64,000 bases of DNA from Pollenia angustigena (lineage: Eukaryota > Arthropoda > Insecta > Diptera > Polleniidae). Positions 11,750-22,603 of this stretch are shown piece after piece (position 1 is the first letter of the stretch; each line of letters begins with the position of its first letter). The notes beneath the pieces are model-generated. The model saw only the letters and a program-made list of their open reading frames with translations, ran no database searches and was not told the origin of the DNA. The translations under genes were made by a program, and so were the position numbers. The stretch spans positions 198,627,310 through 198,691,309 of the forward strand of contig OV884056.1 of the NCBI GenBank assembly GCA_930367215.1, given 5' to 3'.

Positions 11750-13296
11750 AAATTTCGATCTACCAAAAGAAAGTGTTAAAAATACAAATTTGGTTTAAGG
11801 ATTGATATTTGACTACTGACGTCAGCAGCCTTCGATAGCTGCGAGTGTAAGACGGCAAAACTATCTGAGGAGATCGAGTGGTTCCGATCGAAACATGTCA
11901 TAGTAACTTGCCGGTTCAACCCCTAGTCACGTCAAGAATGAAAGATTATCAATAACAATTTTAATTAATTTTCATGTTGTAAAATTCCTTTCTTCATAAA
12001 AATAATTTAATGAAAATTAAATTTGATGAACTTAAGCCTAATTAAAAAATATTGAAAAATTTGGATTAAAAAACCATAAATAGTTCAACAAAATAACCAC
12101 AATACTAATTATTGTTAAAGCTAAGGCACGAGCTCTATGTTTACATTTGTCCTTCAAGTTGTGCTGAAAAAGGTCAACAGAAAAGAGAAAGATAGAATGA
12201 AAAAATAAAACAAACAAAAAAATGTACTTGGACTTCAAGAAAAATTCTTGACAAAGTACGAAAAAACAGAAGTAAGGAAAAAACATGTAAAGTCAATTAA
12301 AATGGATAATCATTCAGTAAAAAAAAAAAAAAAAAAAAAAAAAAAGCAAATTTCGATCTACCAAAAGAAAGTGTTAAAAATACAAATTTGGTTTAAGGAT
12401 TGATATTTGACTACTGACGTCAGCAGCCTTCGATAGCTGCGAGTGTAAGACGGCAAAACTATCTGAGGAGATCGAGTGGTTCCGATCGAAACATGTCATA
12501 GTAACCTGCCGGTTCAACCCCTAGTCACGTCAAGAATGAAAGATTATCAATAACAATTTTAATTAATTTTCATGTTGTAAAATTCCTTTCTTCATAAAAA
12601 TAATTTAATGAAAATTAAATTTGATGAACTTAAGCCTAATTAAAAAATATTGAAAAATTTGGATTAAAAAACCATAAATAGTTCAACAAAATAACCACAA
12701 TACTAATTATTGTTAAAGCTAAGGCACGAGCTCTATGTTTACATTTGTCCTTCAAGTTGTGCTGAAAAAGGTCAACAGAAAAGAGAAAGATAGAATGAAA
12801 AAATAAAACAAACAAAAAAATGTACTTGGACTTCAAGAAAAATTCTTGACAAAGTACGAAAAAACAGAAGTAAGGAAAAAACATGTAAAGTCAATTAAAA
12901 TGGATAATCATTCAGTAAAAAAAAAAAAAAAAAAAAAGCAAATTTCGATCTACCAAAAGAAAGTGTTAAAAATACAAATTTGGTTTAAGGATTGATATTT
13001 GACTACTGACGTCAGCAGCCTTCGATAGCTGCGAGTGTAAGACGGCAAAACTATCTGAGGAGATCGAGTGGTTCCGATCGAAACATGTCATAGTAACCTG
13101 CCGGTTCAACCCCTAGTCACGTCAAGAATGAAAGATTATCAATAACAATTTTAATTAATTTTCATGTTGTAAAATTCCTTTCTTCATAAAAATAATTTAA
13201 TGAAAATTAAATTTGATGAACTTAAGCCTAATTAAAAAATATTGAAAAATTTGGATTAAAAAACCATAAATAGTTCAACAAAATAACCACAATACT
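11047..13296 (-). repeat. 598-bp-family tandem array, inverted orientation
   Basis: About 3.8 head-to-tail units run in the opposite orientation to 10411-11050, with unit lengths 598-599 bp. Copies differ almost only in the length of the poly-A tract (about 17 to 27 A), plus a single C/T difference in the GTAACCTGCCGG block near 11907. The junction with the forward unit is a 4-bp microhomology TTCA next to the palindrome AAGAAAAATTCTT. The repeated 82-codon frame is probably incidental. On this strand pair a B-box-like GGTTCAACCCC is present in every unit. Confidence 0.92.
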
Positions 13297-13311
13297 AGTT
13301 ATAAAATCAAT
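13297..13311. repeat. Right copy of 15-bp direct repeat flanking array
   Basis: Identical to 10401-10415. It is immediately followed by unique sequence (CTATCATAG). Confidence 0.6.
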
Positions 13312-13922
13312 CTATCATAGATTAAATTCACAAAAGTGCATGTTGATCAAAATGAAGCGATCCCTTCATTTTGGGCTCTGATAACTCTTGAAAAGAGTTT
13401 CGTTGAAAGCGACGAACTTTGCTTTCTTAAATAAAAGACTTGTACGAAAGTCATGGAATGTTGATTTATATTTCAAATTATTGTAAAATCGATGTTACTA
13501 TTTATGGTATACGGATGCGCTGGCATTAGTTAACAAACTTATGGAAACTTAGTTAACTTTATGGCATAGAAAAAGCCTAAAGAAGGTTAAATTTACTAAT
13601 GAGGCGACCATTCGCAAGCACCGTTGCATGAAATAACTCACTCGCTGACCATGGTATTTAAAAATTCGATTATATAGTAAACTTTTTGGCACGTTGCGTC
13701 ATTCTGTAAGCAACAGATATCGCTATTGTTCCATCCAGCTGGTCAAAAAAATATTCTGATATCAGTTTTCAGTAGGAATCGCCTTTGAAGATTGGTGACA
13801 TAAGTAAAATATGACATCGGCCAAGACGCCGCACAGAGGGATTTTTTCATACAATGTTTGGCACAAAATATAAACAGTGCTCGTGGAATGTTGCAATTTT
13901 GCTCTGAGCCATTGGTTAAGCT
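13312..13922. other. No gene seen
   Basis: The composition is less AT-extreme than its surroundings and may be an old, decayed element, but no protein motif or terminus could be recognised on either strand. Confidence 0.4.
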
Positions 13923-14366
13923 GTTATGATACTTGCTATTTTTTGTATTTTTTCAATATTAGAGAACAGTGCAAATATATTTGCATAGGAAAACTGACTA
14001 AGTGTAAAGAGTATGATTATATCATAAAAAATCTTGAAATGTCAAACAAATATACATGTGTTATCGATAAATAATCTAAGATTGTCAAAAAAAATATAAA
14101 ATTTTTTAACTTAAAATTGACATTTCCAGATTAATTGTTAGCACTGTTGCCAATTTGTTTAGTTTTTGATCGAAAGAAACGGTTTTTAACTTTTTTTTTG
14201 CGATTTTTAGCTTTTATGACGGTTTTTTGTGGGGAAAAAACGTGGGCAGTATTGTTTGTTTTGTTTACATTTTATCAAATTGTATTTCTTGTTCTTTCTC
14301 GCATTTGTTGTTTCATTCAGTCAATCCTAAAAAAAATCCAATACAAAAAATAGCAAGTATCATAAC
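13923..14366. mobile_element. TIR element with GTTATGATACTTGC ends
   Basis: GTTATGATACTTGCTATTTT and its inverse bound a 444-bp segment; about 28 bp of each arm match. TTAAGCT lies outside both arms, directly on the left and after a 6-nt gap on the right, so a TTAA-type target is possible but not established. No coding region is recognised. Confidence 0.6.
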
Positions 14367-14540
14367 ACCTTTAGCTTAATAAAGAAAACTATAAAGTTTC
14401 ATTAAAATTGGCCACACCCTCTACCCACCGCCTATAGACCCCAAATTTATTTTTGTTTTATTACCTCAACGAACGCCCACCACTCACTGCTCATATAACC
14501 CATATTATATTTTTTCCCACAACTTTTTGTTCTTTTGCCT

Positions 14541-15340
14541 TCAATACATGCATTTAAATATAGACTTTTGTTCATCATCTATCATTTCTGTTAGTATATC
14601 ATCAAGTTCCAGAACCTGTTTACGGGGTTGACATCTAATTGTACTTATAAAAGGATCTGACGATACAAGAAGTCGATAAAAACATCTGTATTTGTTGCAA
14701 CTCATAGGAAGTATTCCCGCATCCATGATATCATTTCCGTGTATCAGTATTCTGTGTACTGTTACTGGCATATAATACCAACTATATTTTTCAACAAAAA
14801 GTTTTGCTGCATCTTGAGCAAAGTTCTTGCACTTCAAGGAATTAACTTTTTTGCCACAAGTAATTATTTGTAGTATAATGCGAAATCGATCAATTAGTTT
14901 CTTCTCTACACCAGTCACATCGGCAACAAGTGCGGGGTTAGAAAAGAAACGCCCAGACCAAATTCCTTATTGAACTGCATCCACTCGTATACCCATCTGT
15001 TCCTTTAAGGTCTTCTGAATTCGAAGTTTATTTTCCAGTTTTAGACTTTTGTGCTCGTCCTCGAGCGCCGAGCATCTTTCAAATAGCTTGTTTTAGGCAA
15101 TATGAAGTATGCACGCCATAAATTTTATGCGAGCATGTAAGGAGGAAACGCCCATTTTGATTGCTTCACCATCAATAGCTTTGCTTGAAACTAATTTAAG
15201 ATTATTCATTTCAGTAGGTTTCGCTTTGCAAATGAAACAAACAGCTGCTGAAGATGTATCTAACATTGTAAACACGAAAATATGCTTGATCGAAAATTGC
15301 TTCTTGCACGCTACAACTTTGGTGCGCTAGCATGAAACCC
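14541..15340 (-). pseudogene. Transib transposase pseudogene (C-terminal half)
   Basis: Read on the minus strand, the fragments align in order with residues about 390-660 of the intact transposase at 20319. They are FTMLD, a CxxC (CFIC), SSLHARIKFM, RIQKTLKEQMGIRVD, then a stop, GRFFSNPALVADVTGVEKK, VHRILIHGNDI, and SSDPFIST. At least two in-frame stops lie between 14919 and 15110. Small deletions remove residues after the second catalytic Asp, the GNxNDGNT block, and the helix that should hold the catalytic Glu (the segment after HGNDI jumps straight to SSDP). It is therefore dead. No CACAGTG-type end could be found around it, so the flanks are probably lost. Divergence shows it is a separate, older family member and not a recent duplicate. 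Confidence 0.85.
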
Positions 15341-17585
15341 GCACGAAACTGTTAATGTTAGTAGCAAGTAGTTGTGTCTCGTGCATCACTCTAGGCTACT
15401 CATTCTTCAAAATGCAATAATTTTCTTGTAAGACAACCATCGAGCTAGAAATGAGCTTCATTTAAAATAAGCTTTAGCGTACGTTTTAAATAGCAAACAA
15501 ATTGCGAAGCCAATTATTTTACTCTTCGTGAAGCGTCAAAATCAAAACGCATCATTCTTTCTAAAAGACCTTTCTGTTTAAGTCTTAATGGACAAATAAA
15601 CTACGAAACGATTTGGCAATAATATCAAAACTTTAAGTTTGCCAAAAATTGTGGTGCTTGATTGTTTGACAAACTTTTAAAGTATGTTTGTAGAAAAATC
15701 AAAAATGTCTTGTATTTTCGTACCAACATGAAGACAATTTGTCAAACTGTTTACGTTGCCAAGTACTAAGTGTTATTATTTTAGAGACAATTTTGATAAG
15801 TGAAGAAGGAAAGGAAGCAAAATTTTTTTTTATTAATAATAATGCTGTTGGTTATTTGCAAATGGAAAGTAGGTGTTTGCCAAGCCGTTTGAAAAGTTTA
15901 TTTTAAATTTGAAACGTTTACCGGCATATAGAAACCTGATCACTCCTCTAATGTATGCCAATAATTTGCTTTAACTTAAGCAAATTCATTTTTTATATCT
16001 TTTTAATATACTTCTCACACGCCATATGCAAATTACATTTGAGAATAAATTTTTTAATGCAACAGAACTCAAACAACAACAAACCAAAAAATCTTAAAAT
16101 TTTACAACAACAAACTGACAACTTCTTACAACAGTCACTGCATTTAAAAATATATTTGTCATTTTGAGTTTCTTCATATCCGTTAATACAGGCAATTAAC
16201 TAATTTTTTTTGTATACAATAATTTACTAAAAACATGATTGAAAAATATTTTTGCACAAATTACCTCATTGTGTCTTTTTGTATTCTTGATTCTAAATAA
16301 TGATCTCATCGGAAATTGCTTAATCTCTATTCTTGTTTGTTCGATTTTATATTATTTTTTTTTATTTATTTTTTTTTTTTTGTTAAATTTAGTTTAGGGT
16401 ATTAGAAAAAATATCATGTCATTAAATCAAATTTGATGTTGTGGGATTAACAAAAATTTTTTTTTATTTTATTTTTCGATTATTTATTCTAAATCAACGT
16501 AGAGAGGAAGAGAAAAAACAGCTGGAGACGCAAAAAAAAAATCAATAGTGAAAAAATTTGTGTTGTGATTGACATTTAACAGACAATTTAATTAAATTTA
16601 TAATTAAATTAGCTACAACTAATCGAACTATTTTTAAGCAAAAACAAAATAAAAACAACAACAACTAACAAAAATGATAACAATTTTATACACAAATTGT
16701 GATTAGAATAAAATTGACTAGACTTTATGAGTGATGTCGAGGAATTTTAATTTGCGATTTTTAAGGTGGCGCTAAAATTGTTTAAATAATTTTAAAATGT
16801 AGCTTAGAGAATAATAATCTATTTGATATAATTAACTAATCAATCGAAATTAGTTGTAAGGCAAGGGCTTTTAATGACAACAAAAACTGAAATGATTTTT
16901 AATTACCAAAAGCTTGTAAAACAAATCTTTGTATTAAATTTCCTAAATTTCTCTCAGTGCTTTTGGATGCACATTAAGAAAGAATTTCAAATAAAAAGCA
17001 AAAATAGAATTAATATCAGCTTCTAAATATTAACGCTGCCGATAGCTACTGCTTCTTTTCAGACTTCTGTAAAAGAATGCAAGTTGTTGTTGCTCTGCCT
17101 CCATGTACTCGCTCGCACATTCGTTCATGCAACATTTTGATGAATGTAGAAAACTCTTTATAATGTCTATGACAGATCAACTTTGTAATTGTAGATATTG
17201 TAAGTTGTATATACCGAAAAAGTAAAAAAAATAGAAAAAAATACATTCTGTTGTACTGTTTATACAACTGATGCATTTTTAATGAAATCAATCGATCAAA
17301 CGGTAGTTTTATTTATGAACAATACAGACAAGATACTCAAATGCTGTTACCCATTCATTCCATGTTCAAATGTATAAGAGTGTGTGGATCAGTATCTATG
17401 TTCCAGAGTATATTCGTTAAAGCTTTTGTCTATTTATAAGATAACAAACGCATAGAAGTTTCAAATACAATGTTTATTTTGTTTTAATACACTGGGATAG
17501 TAGACAAAATAGTGGATAGAAAAAAAGACTTTAGACCCACAGATATACGAAACATGATTACATAATGAATGCAGTAAAAGCCCAG
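15341..17585. other. No gene seen
   Basis: AT-rich DNA with poly-A/T runs and CAA-rich patches (around 16060-16120 and 16640-16680). Short open frames here have no domain or family signature. Confidence 0.5.
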
Positions 17586-17589
17586 TGAA

Positions 17590-18370
17590 CATTTTTGAAA
17601 TAGGAAATTTTTACTCTCTCAAGTATTTGTGTAGAAAGGTTTTCCAAAAAGTTTCTTAAGAAAAGTTTTCTATTCAAAATTTTTGGGAAAACTTTAAGCA
17701 TTTTTTCTATAGAAAATTGTTGAGAAGTTTTTTTTTTGAATTTTTGAAAGTTTCCTACGGAAAGCTTTCCAATAGTTTTGAAATTTTTTTGAAAATTTTT
17801 CTACTGGATCCTTCGAAGAACTTTGATTGAGCTTTCTATAGAAAAAATTTATAAAAAGTCTATACAAAAAATTTAAATGTTGAAAACTTTTAAAGGGTTT
17901 TTATAGAGCTTTATTTTGAAAAATTTTGATAGAGTTTTCTATAAGAAAGATTCAAAGAGCTTTGATAGAATCTTTTTCGAAGAGTTTTAATAGACTTTTT
18001 AATAAAAATCTTTTCAAAGAGTTTGACCGAATTTTAAAAAGAGTTTTCATTAAAAAAATTGTCTACGGATTTTGCTATTAATTTTCTTTAGAAAACTTTT
18101 CGAAGAGTTTTCAAACAAGGTTTTTTTCTATAGATAACTTTTCAAAGTTTTCAGAGTTTTTAAAAAATGTGTTTCTATAGAAATTTTTAAAAAAATGTTT
18201 GTTTATTGTTTTCTATTGAAAACGTTAAGAAATGTTTTGTAAAGTTTTCTATAGAATAGAAAAGTTTTAAAAAAAAAATTTTTATAAAAATTTTAGAAAA
18301 GTTTAAAAAATAATTTCTCTATAGAAAACTTTTCTATAAAGAACTTTTCGAAATTTGTTGAATACTTTTC
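17590..18370. repeat. Diverged TCTATAGAAAAC/TTTTCGAAGAG satellite
   Basis: Words built on the palindrome TTTTCTATAGAAAA and on CTTTTCGAAGAGTTTT recur roughly every 25-60 bp for about 780 bp in both orientations. Similar sequence reappears at 26975-27240. This type of sequence is common in calyptrate fly non-coding DNA, which helps place the organism. Confidence 0.7.
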
Positions 18371-18699
18371 GGAGAGTTTAAGAGACAAGGCCTGTTCACT
18401 AAATGGAAAAGTTCACATAATCGAGACAATACAATACAATAGAAGTATTTCAAATCATTTTTAATATGTGTACATACATAACCTACATATATTAAGTTTT
18501 TATTGTAGATATTTTTTTGCGTTAAGGGATTTCTGTAATGCCTTGTCCCTGAATTTTCGCAATGTCAAATATCATTATCAGATACATTATTTTCACTCCA
18601 AGCAATAACTTTACAAACACCAACCATCTTATTAATGTTCCTTTGCATTCGTACATACACATTTACTAGCTTATTTCGGGGAAGAACAGATTTATAATA

Positions 18700-19242
18700 A
18701 AGGGTGTTTTTTATAGAGTGACAATCATAATAAAACAAGGAAATATATTTTTGATATCAATGAAACGGGCTTTATTGGAAAGAAAATATTATAATTTAAA
18801 TATTATTTCTGCCATGTGGCCGCCACGGTTGTCGTCGCATTCTGACCATTATCGTTTTTGAAGACATAATGGCCAATGACTCCGCGAGCCCATACAGCGC
18901 ACCAAAAAGTAATTTTCTGTGGATGTAATGATGTTTCGACAAAGGCTTGTGGATTCTTCTCACTCCAAATGCGACAATTCTGCTTATTTACGTACCCATT
19001 CAACCAGAAATGAGCTTCATCGAAAATAAAATTTTGAGTAGAAATTCAAAATCTATACCAATTTGTGCTTCAGCCCATTCGCCGAATAATCTTGAATAAA
19101 AAATTCAACAATTTGCGCGTTGCTCGATTCATAATGAAATTTCAAAGCAAACTAAATAAAAAGCAACTATCAGCTGTTAAATGTGTGCTCAAATAAAGCA
19201 GTCATACCAACTCAAAGTTGTGATACTCTATAAAACACCCTT
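18700..19242 (-). mobile_element. Deleted mariner-type element, AAGGGTGTTTT ends
   Basis: The ends AAGGGTGTTTTTTATAGAGT and inverse CTCTATAAAACACCCTT are flanked by TA (18698-18699, 19243-19244). At 543 bp it is less than half the length of an autonomous copy. Inside, on the minus strand, are transposase pieces given separately. Its right end lies 51 bp from the left end of the intact Transib element. Confidence 0.85.
18790..19075 (-). pseudogene. mariner-type transposase fragment
   Basis: The minus-strand frame gives GYVNKQNCRIWSEKNPQAF, then LHPQKITFWCAVWARGVIG, the block just after the first catalytic Asp of the family. It is fused by an internal deletion to the C-terminal GGHMAEIIF (read in another frame). 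The second and third catalytic residues are gone. The same blocks occur in the transposases at 33416 and 44870. Confidence 0.8.
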
Positions 19243-19293
19243 TACAACAAATAGTTAAAAAGTGCAAGTTTTTCACATAATAATGATACGTTG

Positions 19294-19332
19294 CACAGTA
19301 GCGCCCGTAGAGCAAACGAGGTTGCAAAAATC
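19294..19332 (+). repeat. Left Transib TIR, RSS-like with 23-nt spacer
   Basis: Heptamer CACAGTA (6 of 7 to the V(D)J consensus CACAGTG), a 23-nt spacer (19301-19323), then GCAAAAATC (19324-19332), which matches the RSS nonamer ACAAAAACC at 7 of 9 positions. The CAC is the expected cleavage-site side. Confidence 0.88.
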
Positions 19333-19933
19333 AAAATTTTCATGAGCACCGACGAAGTTTTGAATAAACTCATGTTATAGGAAACTTTTCAACGATTTCA
19401 AATCTGCCACTCTTAATAATATCACATTTTTAGTTTAGAAGATATAGCCGTTCAAAGTTGACCGACTTTCGGTTTTCAAAAAAACACACAATTTTTAGTA
19501 AATTTGTTGCGATTTCAGGTGTAATATCACGAAAAATAGGTAACGAATCGCCTTATTTTTTGTTTGTATTGATTGATGCATTTATTAAATGTGTAATGAT
19601 AAAAAAAAAATGAACTGTTTGCTTTGTGTTTCTCCTGGTAAATCACTATTTAAAAACTATCCGTTTTTTCACTATTTTTCAACTTTGACGGAAAATAACA
19701 AAAATCTATATTTTTCTATATTTGCCATATTTGCAAAATCTGTTCTTTGATTATTTCTTTACATAATTCAAAAATTTTATCTGCCCGTACGTGCCCGTTT
19801 GGCTTCTAGAGGTAAAAAAGGTTAAAAAGACATGGTTGCAGAAATTGTATGACAGTAGTTTGATCTAAAATCTAAAAAAACTACTCATTGAAATTAGCAG
19901 GTACGTACCTCACTTAAACAATACTTTGGCGTA

Positions 19934-20230
19934 CAAATGGTCAAGAACAATATTGACTACAGGTAGGCACAAATCTTATTTGGACACGTGCATAATATCA
20001 AAATTGCATTATTCAGCCTAATTCCATTTGTATGCAGGGAACAGGTAAATTTTTCGGCATGGTAGCATAAGCCTATATATTGCAAATGGTCAAGAACAAT
20101 ATTGACTACAGGTAGGCACAAATCTTATTTGGACACGTGCATAATATAAAAATGCATTATTCAGCCTAAATCCATATGTATGTAGGGAACAGGTACATTT
20201 TTCGGCATGGTAGCATAAGCCTATATATTG
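19934..20230. repeat. 149-bp tandem duplication upstream of Transib ORF
   Basis: Two head-to-tail copies (19934-20082 and 20083-20230) start CAAATGGTCAAGAACAAT and differ by a few substitutions and a 1-nt indel. They lie between the left terminus and the transposase start, where the element's promoter or 5' UTR should be. Confidence 0.88.
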
Positions 20231-20318
20231 CAAAATAAGCATAATGCCTGGATTAGTCTACGACTGAAAGTTGGCGCAACAATTACTGAAACCATTAAAC
20301 AATTTAAGTACTGAAAAC

Positions 20319-22322
20319 ATGGCGTTGAACAATTTTAAATTATTTGAACTGTTTAGAAAGTCAACCACACCAAATTTTTTCACGGAAGCTGCTTTAGAAG
20401 AACTTGATAGCTTATACGGAAATATTGAGAGAAGCGAAATTATAAAAAATAATTTTTATCTGATATATGCAAATATTAAGGCAAAATGGGTGAAATCTAA
20501 TCGAACCATTCAGAACTTCAACTCCAAATACGAGGACTGGCTTAATGAAGATACCATCCTGGATATATTGGCAGTAGATAAACCCACCACATCAACCAGA
20601 GGAGCAAAAGGAAGGCCAAAAAAAAGTATTGAGGAGTGTTCAATTTTCACAAGAAAGAGGAAACTTGCCGATGCCACCAATGACTTGACCACGAAGCAAT
20701 TATCGGAAGCGCTGTCTATTAAATTTACAAAGGATAGTGAAAGAGTTAGGTCGCACATAACCAAATCTGTTGCTGATGCAAGCCCACTGCGACTAAAAAG
20801 GATTAAGGAAAGCATTCCCACGCCCACAAACGCACACATTAAAAAGTATGGTTCCGAAGAAGCCTTGGCCTTGTTTATGGACTTAGAACTTTCCAAAGAG
20901 AAATATGAGAAACTACGGGCATCTTTAACGCGACACGGCGCTGACGTTTTACCCGGATACAAGCATATTACGCAAGCCAAAATAAATTCACGACCACTGC
21001 ATACGGAATTTACGGAAGTCTCTGCGAAAGCCAATCTGCAGGATCTCATGGGCCATACAGCAAAACGGTTGTTGGAGAGTCTTCCTGAAAATGAGGTGAA
21101 AATTCTTCCTGAGAAGTTGACATTGATCAGCAAATGGGGCTGCGATGGATCATCCGGACAAAGCGTTTATAAGCAAAGGATATCTTCCGATGACGCTACA
21201 ATATCGGACGGAAATATGTTTATGGCATCTGTTGTTCCTTTGCGGCTTAAATCGGATGTTTCCCTTCACTGGAAAAATCCACGTCCGTCATCAGTGCATT
21301 ATTGCCGACCAATAATGTTTCAGTTTGCAAGGGAATCGGCAGAACTCATAAGGACCACGGTGAAGGACATTGAAGAACAAATAAGCAAGATTAAGCCTAC
21401 AAAGCTGCAAATTGGAGAAGGAAAATATATTGAATGCAATTACGAGTTCCATCTGACCATGGTTGACGGAAAAGTCGTAAACGAACTGACAGGAACAACC
21501 TCAACAATGTCATGCCCGATTTGCAAAAAGAGTCAGAAGAACTTTGGTAATTTAAACGATTCTACAAATGAGGAGAATTACGAATATGGAATGTCACCAT
21601 TGCACGCAAGGATAAGGTGTATGGAATTCTTGCTAAAACTGGCGTATACCCTACCACAAGAGGAGGAAAACTTCGATGAAAATACATCAATAAAGGATAA
21701 GGAAAAGATCAGAAAGAAGCAAATACAGGATGCTTTTTTTAAACAAGTTGGACTAAAAGTAGACTGTCCCAAGCACGGATACGGTAACTCAAACGATGGA
21801 AACACTTCTAGGAGATTTTTTGAAAATGATGAGGCAGTAACTAGAATCACTGGAATTGACAATCAAATCGTGAAAAGATTGGGAACGATCTTGGATGTTT
21901 TAAACTGCAAAGAAAATGTCAATTCTACAAAATATGGAGAATATGCGTCGAAAACTGCATCTCTTTTAGCAGAAATGTATCCACAGAAGAAGTTGACCCC
22001 GACCGTCCATAAAATATTGGCGCATGGCAAAGATATAATTGAGTACCAGTCTTTGCCAATTGGAGAGCTTTCTGAAGAAGCACAGGAGTCTCTTAACAAA
22101 TTTTATAAAAAATATAGATTGCAGAACACATTCAAAGCATCAAGGGTAAGGCAAAATGAGGACCTCTTCAACATGTTGGCAGCATCTTCCGATCCACTTA
22201 TATCTTCCCTGCGGCATGTGAAGTCACGAATAGAGTTAGAAAATAATTATAGTTTAGAAATGGTTAGTCTTTTAGATATACCTTCTCTTACGAACTGTGA
22301 TGAATATTTTACAGAAAATTGA
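20319..22322 (+). CDS. Transib (RAG1-like) transposase, intact
   Basis: A DDE recombinase of 667 aa expected to cut at the CACAGTG-type termini of its own element. I chose the ATG at 20319: the open frame extends 16 codons upstream only to a TTG, and the nearer upstream ATG (20244) opens an 8-codon frame. Features in order: GRPKK (about residues 98-102), placed and spaced like the RAG1 GGRPR nonamer-binding motif; GCDGSSGQ with first catalytic Asp276; MFMASVVPLRL and NPRPSSVHYCRP; VDGKVVNEL with Asp383; CPIC (Cys399, Cys402); SPLHARIRCMEFLL; GNSNDGNTSRRFF; VHKILAHGKDII (His564, His569); and SEEAQESLNK with Glu590. The Asp-Asp distance (107) and the CxxC/HxxxxH zinc ligands agree with RAG1 D600, D708, E962, C727/C730 and H937/H942. 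An AATAAA follows the stop at 22326. No stop, frameshift or missing catalytic residue is seen. Upstream splicing cannot be excluded. Confidence 0.93.
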   Translation: MALNNFKLFELFRKSTTPNFFTEAALEELDSLYGNIERSEIIKNNFYLIYANIKAKWVKSNRTIQNFNSKYEDWLNEDTILDILAVDKPTTSTRGAKGRPKKSIEECSIFTRKRKLADATNDLTTKQLSEALSIKFTKDSERVRSHITKSVADASPLRLKRIKESIPTPTNAHIKKYGSEEALALFMDLELSKEKYEKLRASLTRHGADVLPGYKHITQAKINSRPLHTEFTEVSAKANLQDLMGHTAKRLLESLPENEVKILPEKLTLISKWGCDGSSGQSVYKQRISSDDATISDGNMFMASVVPLRLKSDVSLHWKNPRPSSVHYCRPIMFQFARESAELIRTTVKDIEEQISKIKPTKLQIGEGKYIECNYEFHLTMVDGKVVNELTGTTSTMSCPICKKSQKNFGNLNDSTNEENYEYGMSPLHARIRCMEFLLKLAYTLPQEEENFDENTSIKDKEKIRKKQIQDAFFKQVGLKVDCPKHGYGNSNDGNTSRRFFENDEAVTRITGIDNQIVKRLGTILDVLNCKENVNSTKYGEYASKTASLLAEMYPQKKLTPTVHKILAHGKDIIEYQSLPIGELSEEAQESLNKFYKKYRLQNTFKASRVRQNEDLFNMLAASSDPLISSLRHVKSRIELENNYSLEMVSLLDIPSLTNCDEYFTEN

Positions 22323-22603
22323 AAAAATAAATTTAAAAAAAAATAATTTTTTTTTTAATTTGTTGGGTAATAATTTAAAACATAAAAACCTAAAGAAAAA
22401 AAATAAAAACAATCTAAAAATGTAAAAATAATTTTTTTTAGTTACCATAAAATTGATTTTTCTACTAATTTTAACTTTGATAACCCATAATTAGGCCCCT
22501 ACAGAGCGTAGCACCCTTTCCAAACGCTCATTTCATAGGCTGAACAGTTATCTATCATATGCTGTTTAAACTGTTCAATTATCTTATTCGGTTCAAAAGA
22601 TAT

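Noticed and set aside
10775..12884. Four identical 82-codon hydrophobic frames (at 10775-11023 and three minus-strand copies)
   Set aside because: They are repeated only because the 598-bp array unit is repeated. The frame is phenylalanine-rich as expected from poly-T/A DNA and has no start context, domain or synonymous-change signal.
20510..22099. Minus-strand frames of 78-207 codons under the Transib gene
   Set aside because: They are antisense shadows of the transposase ORF with no homology of their own.
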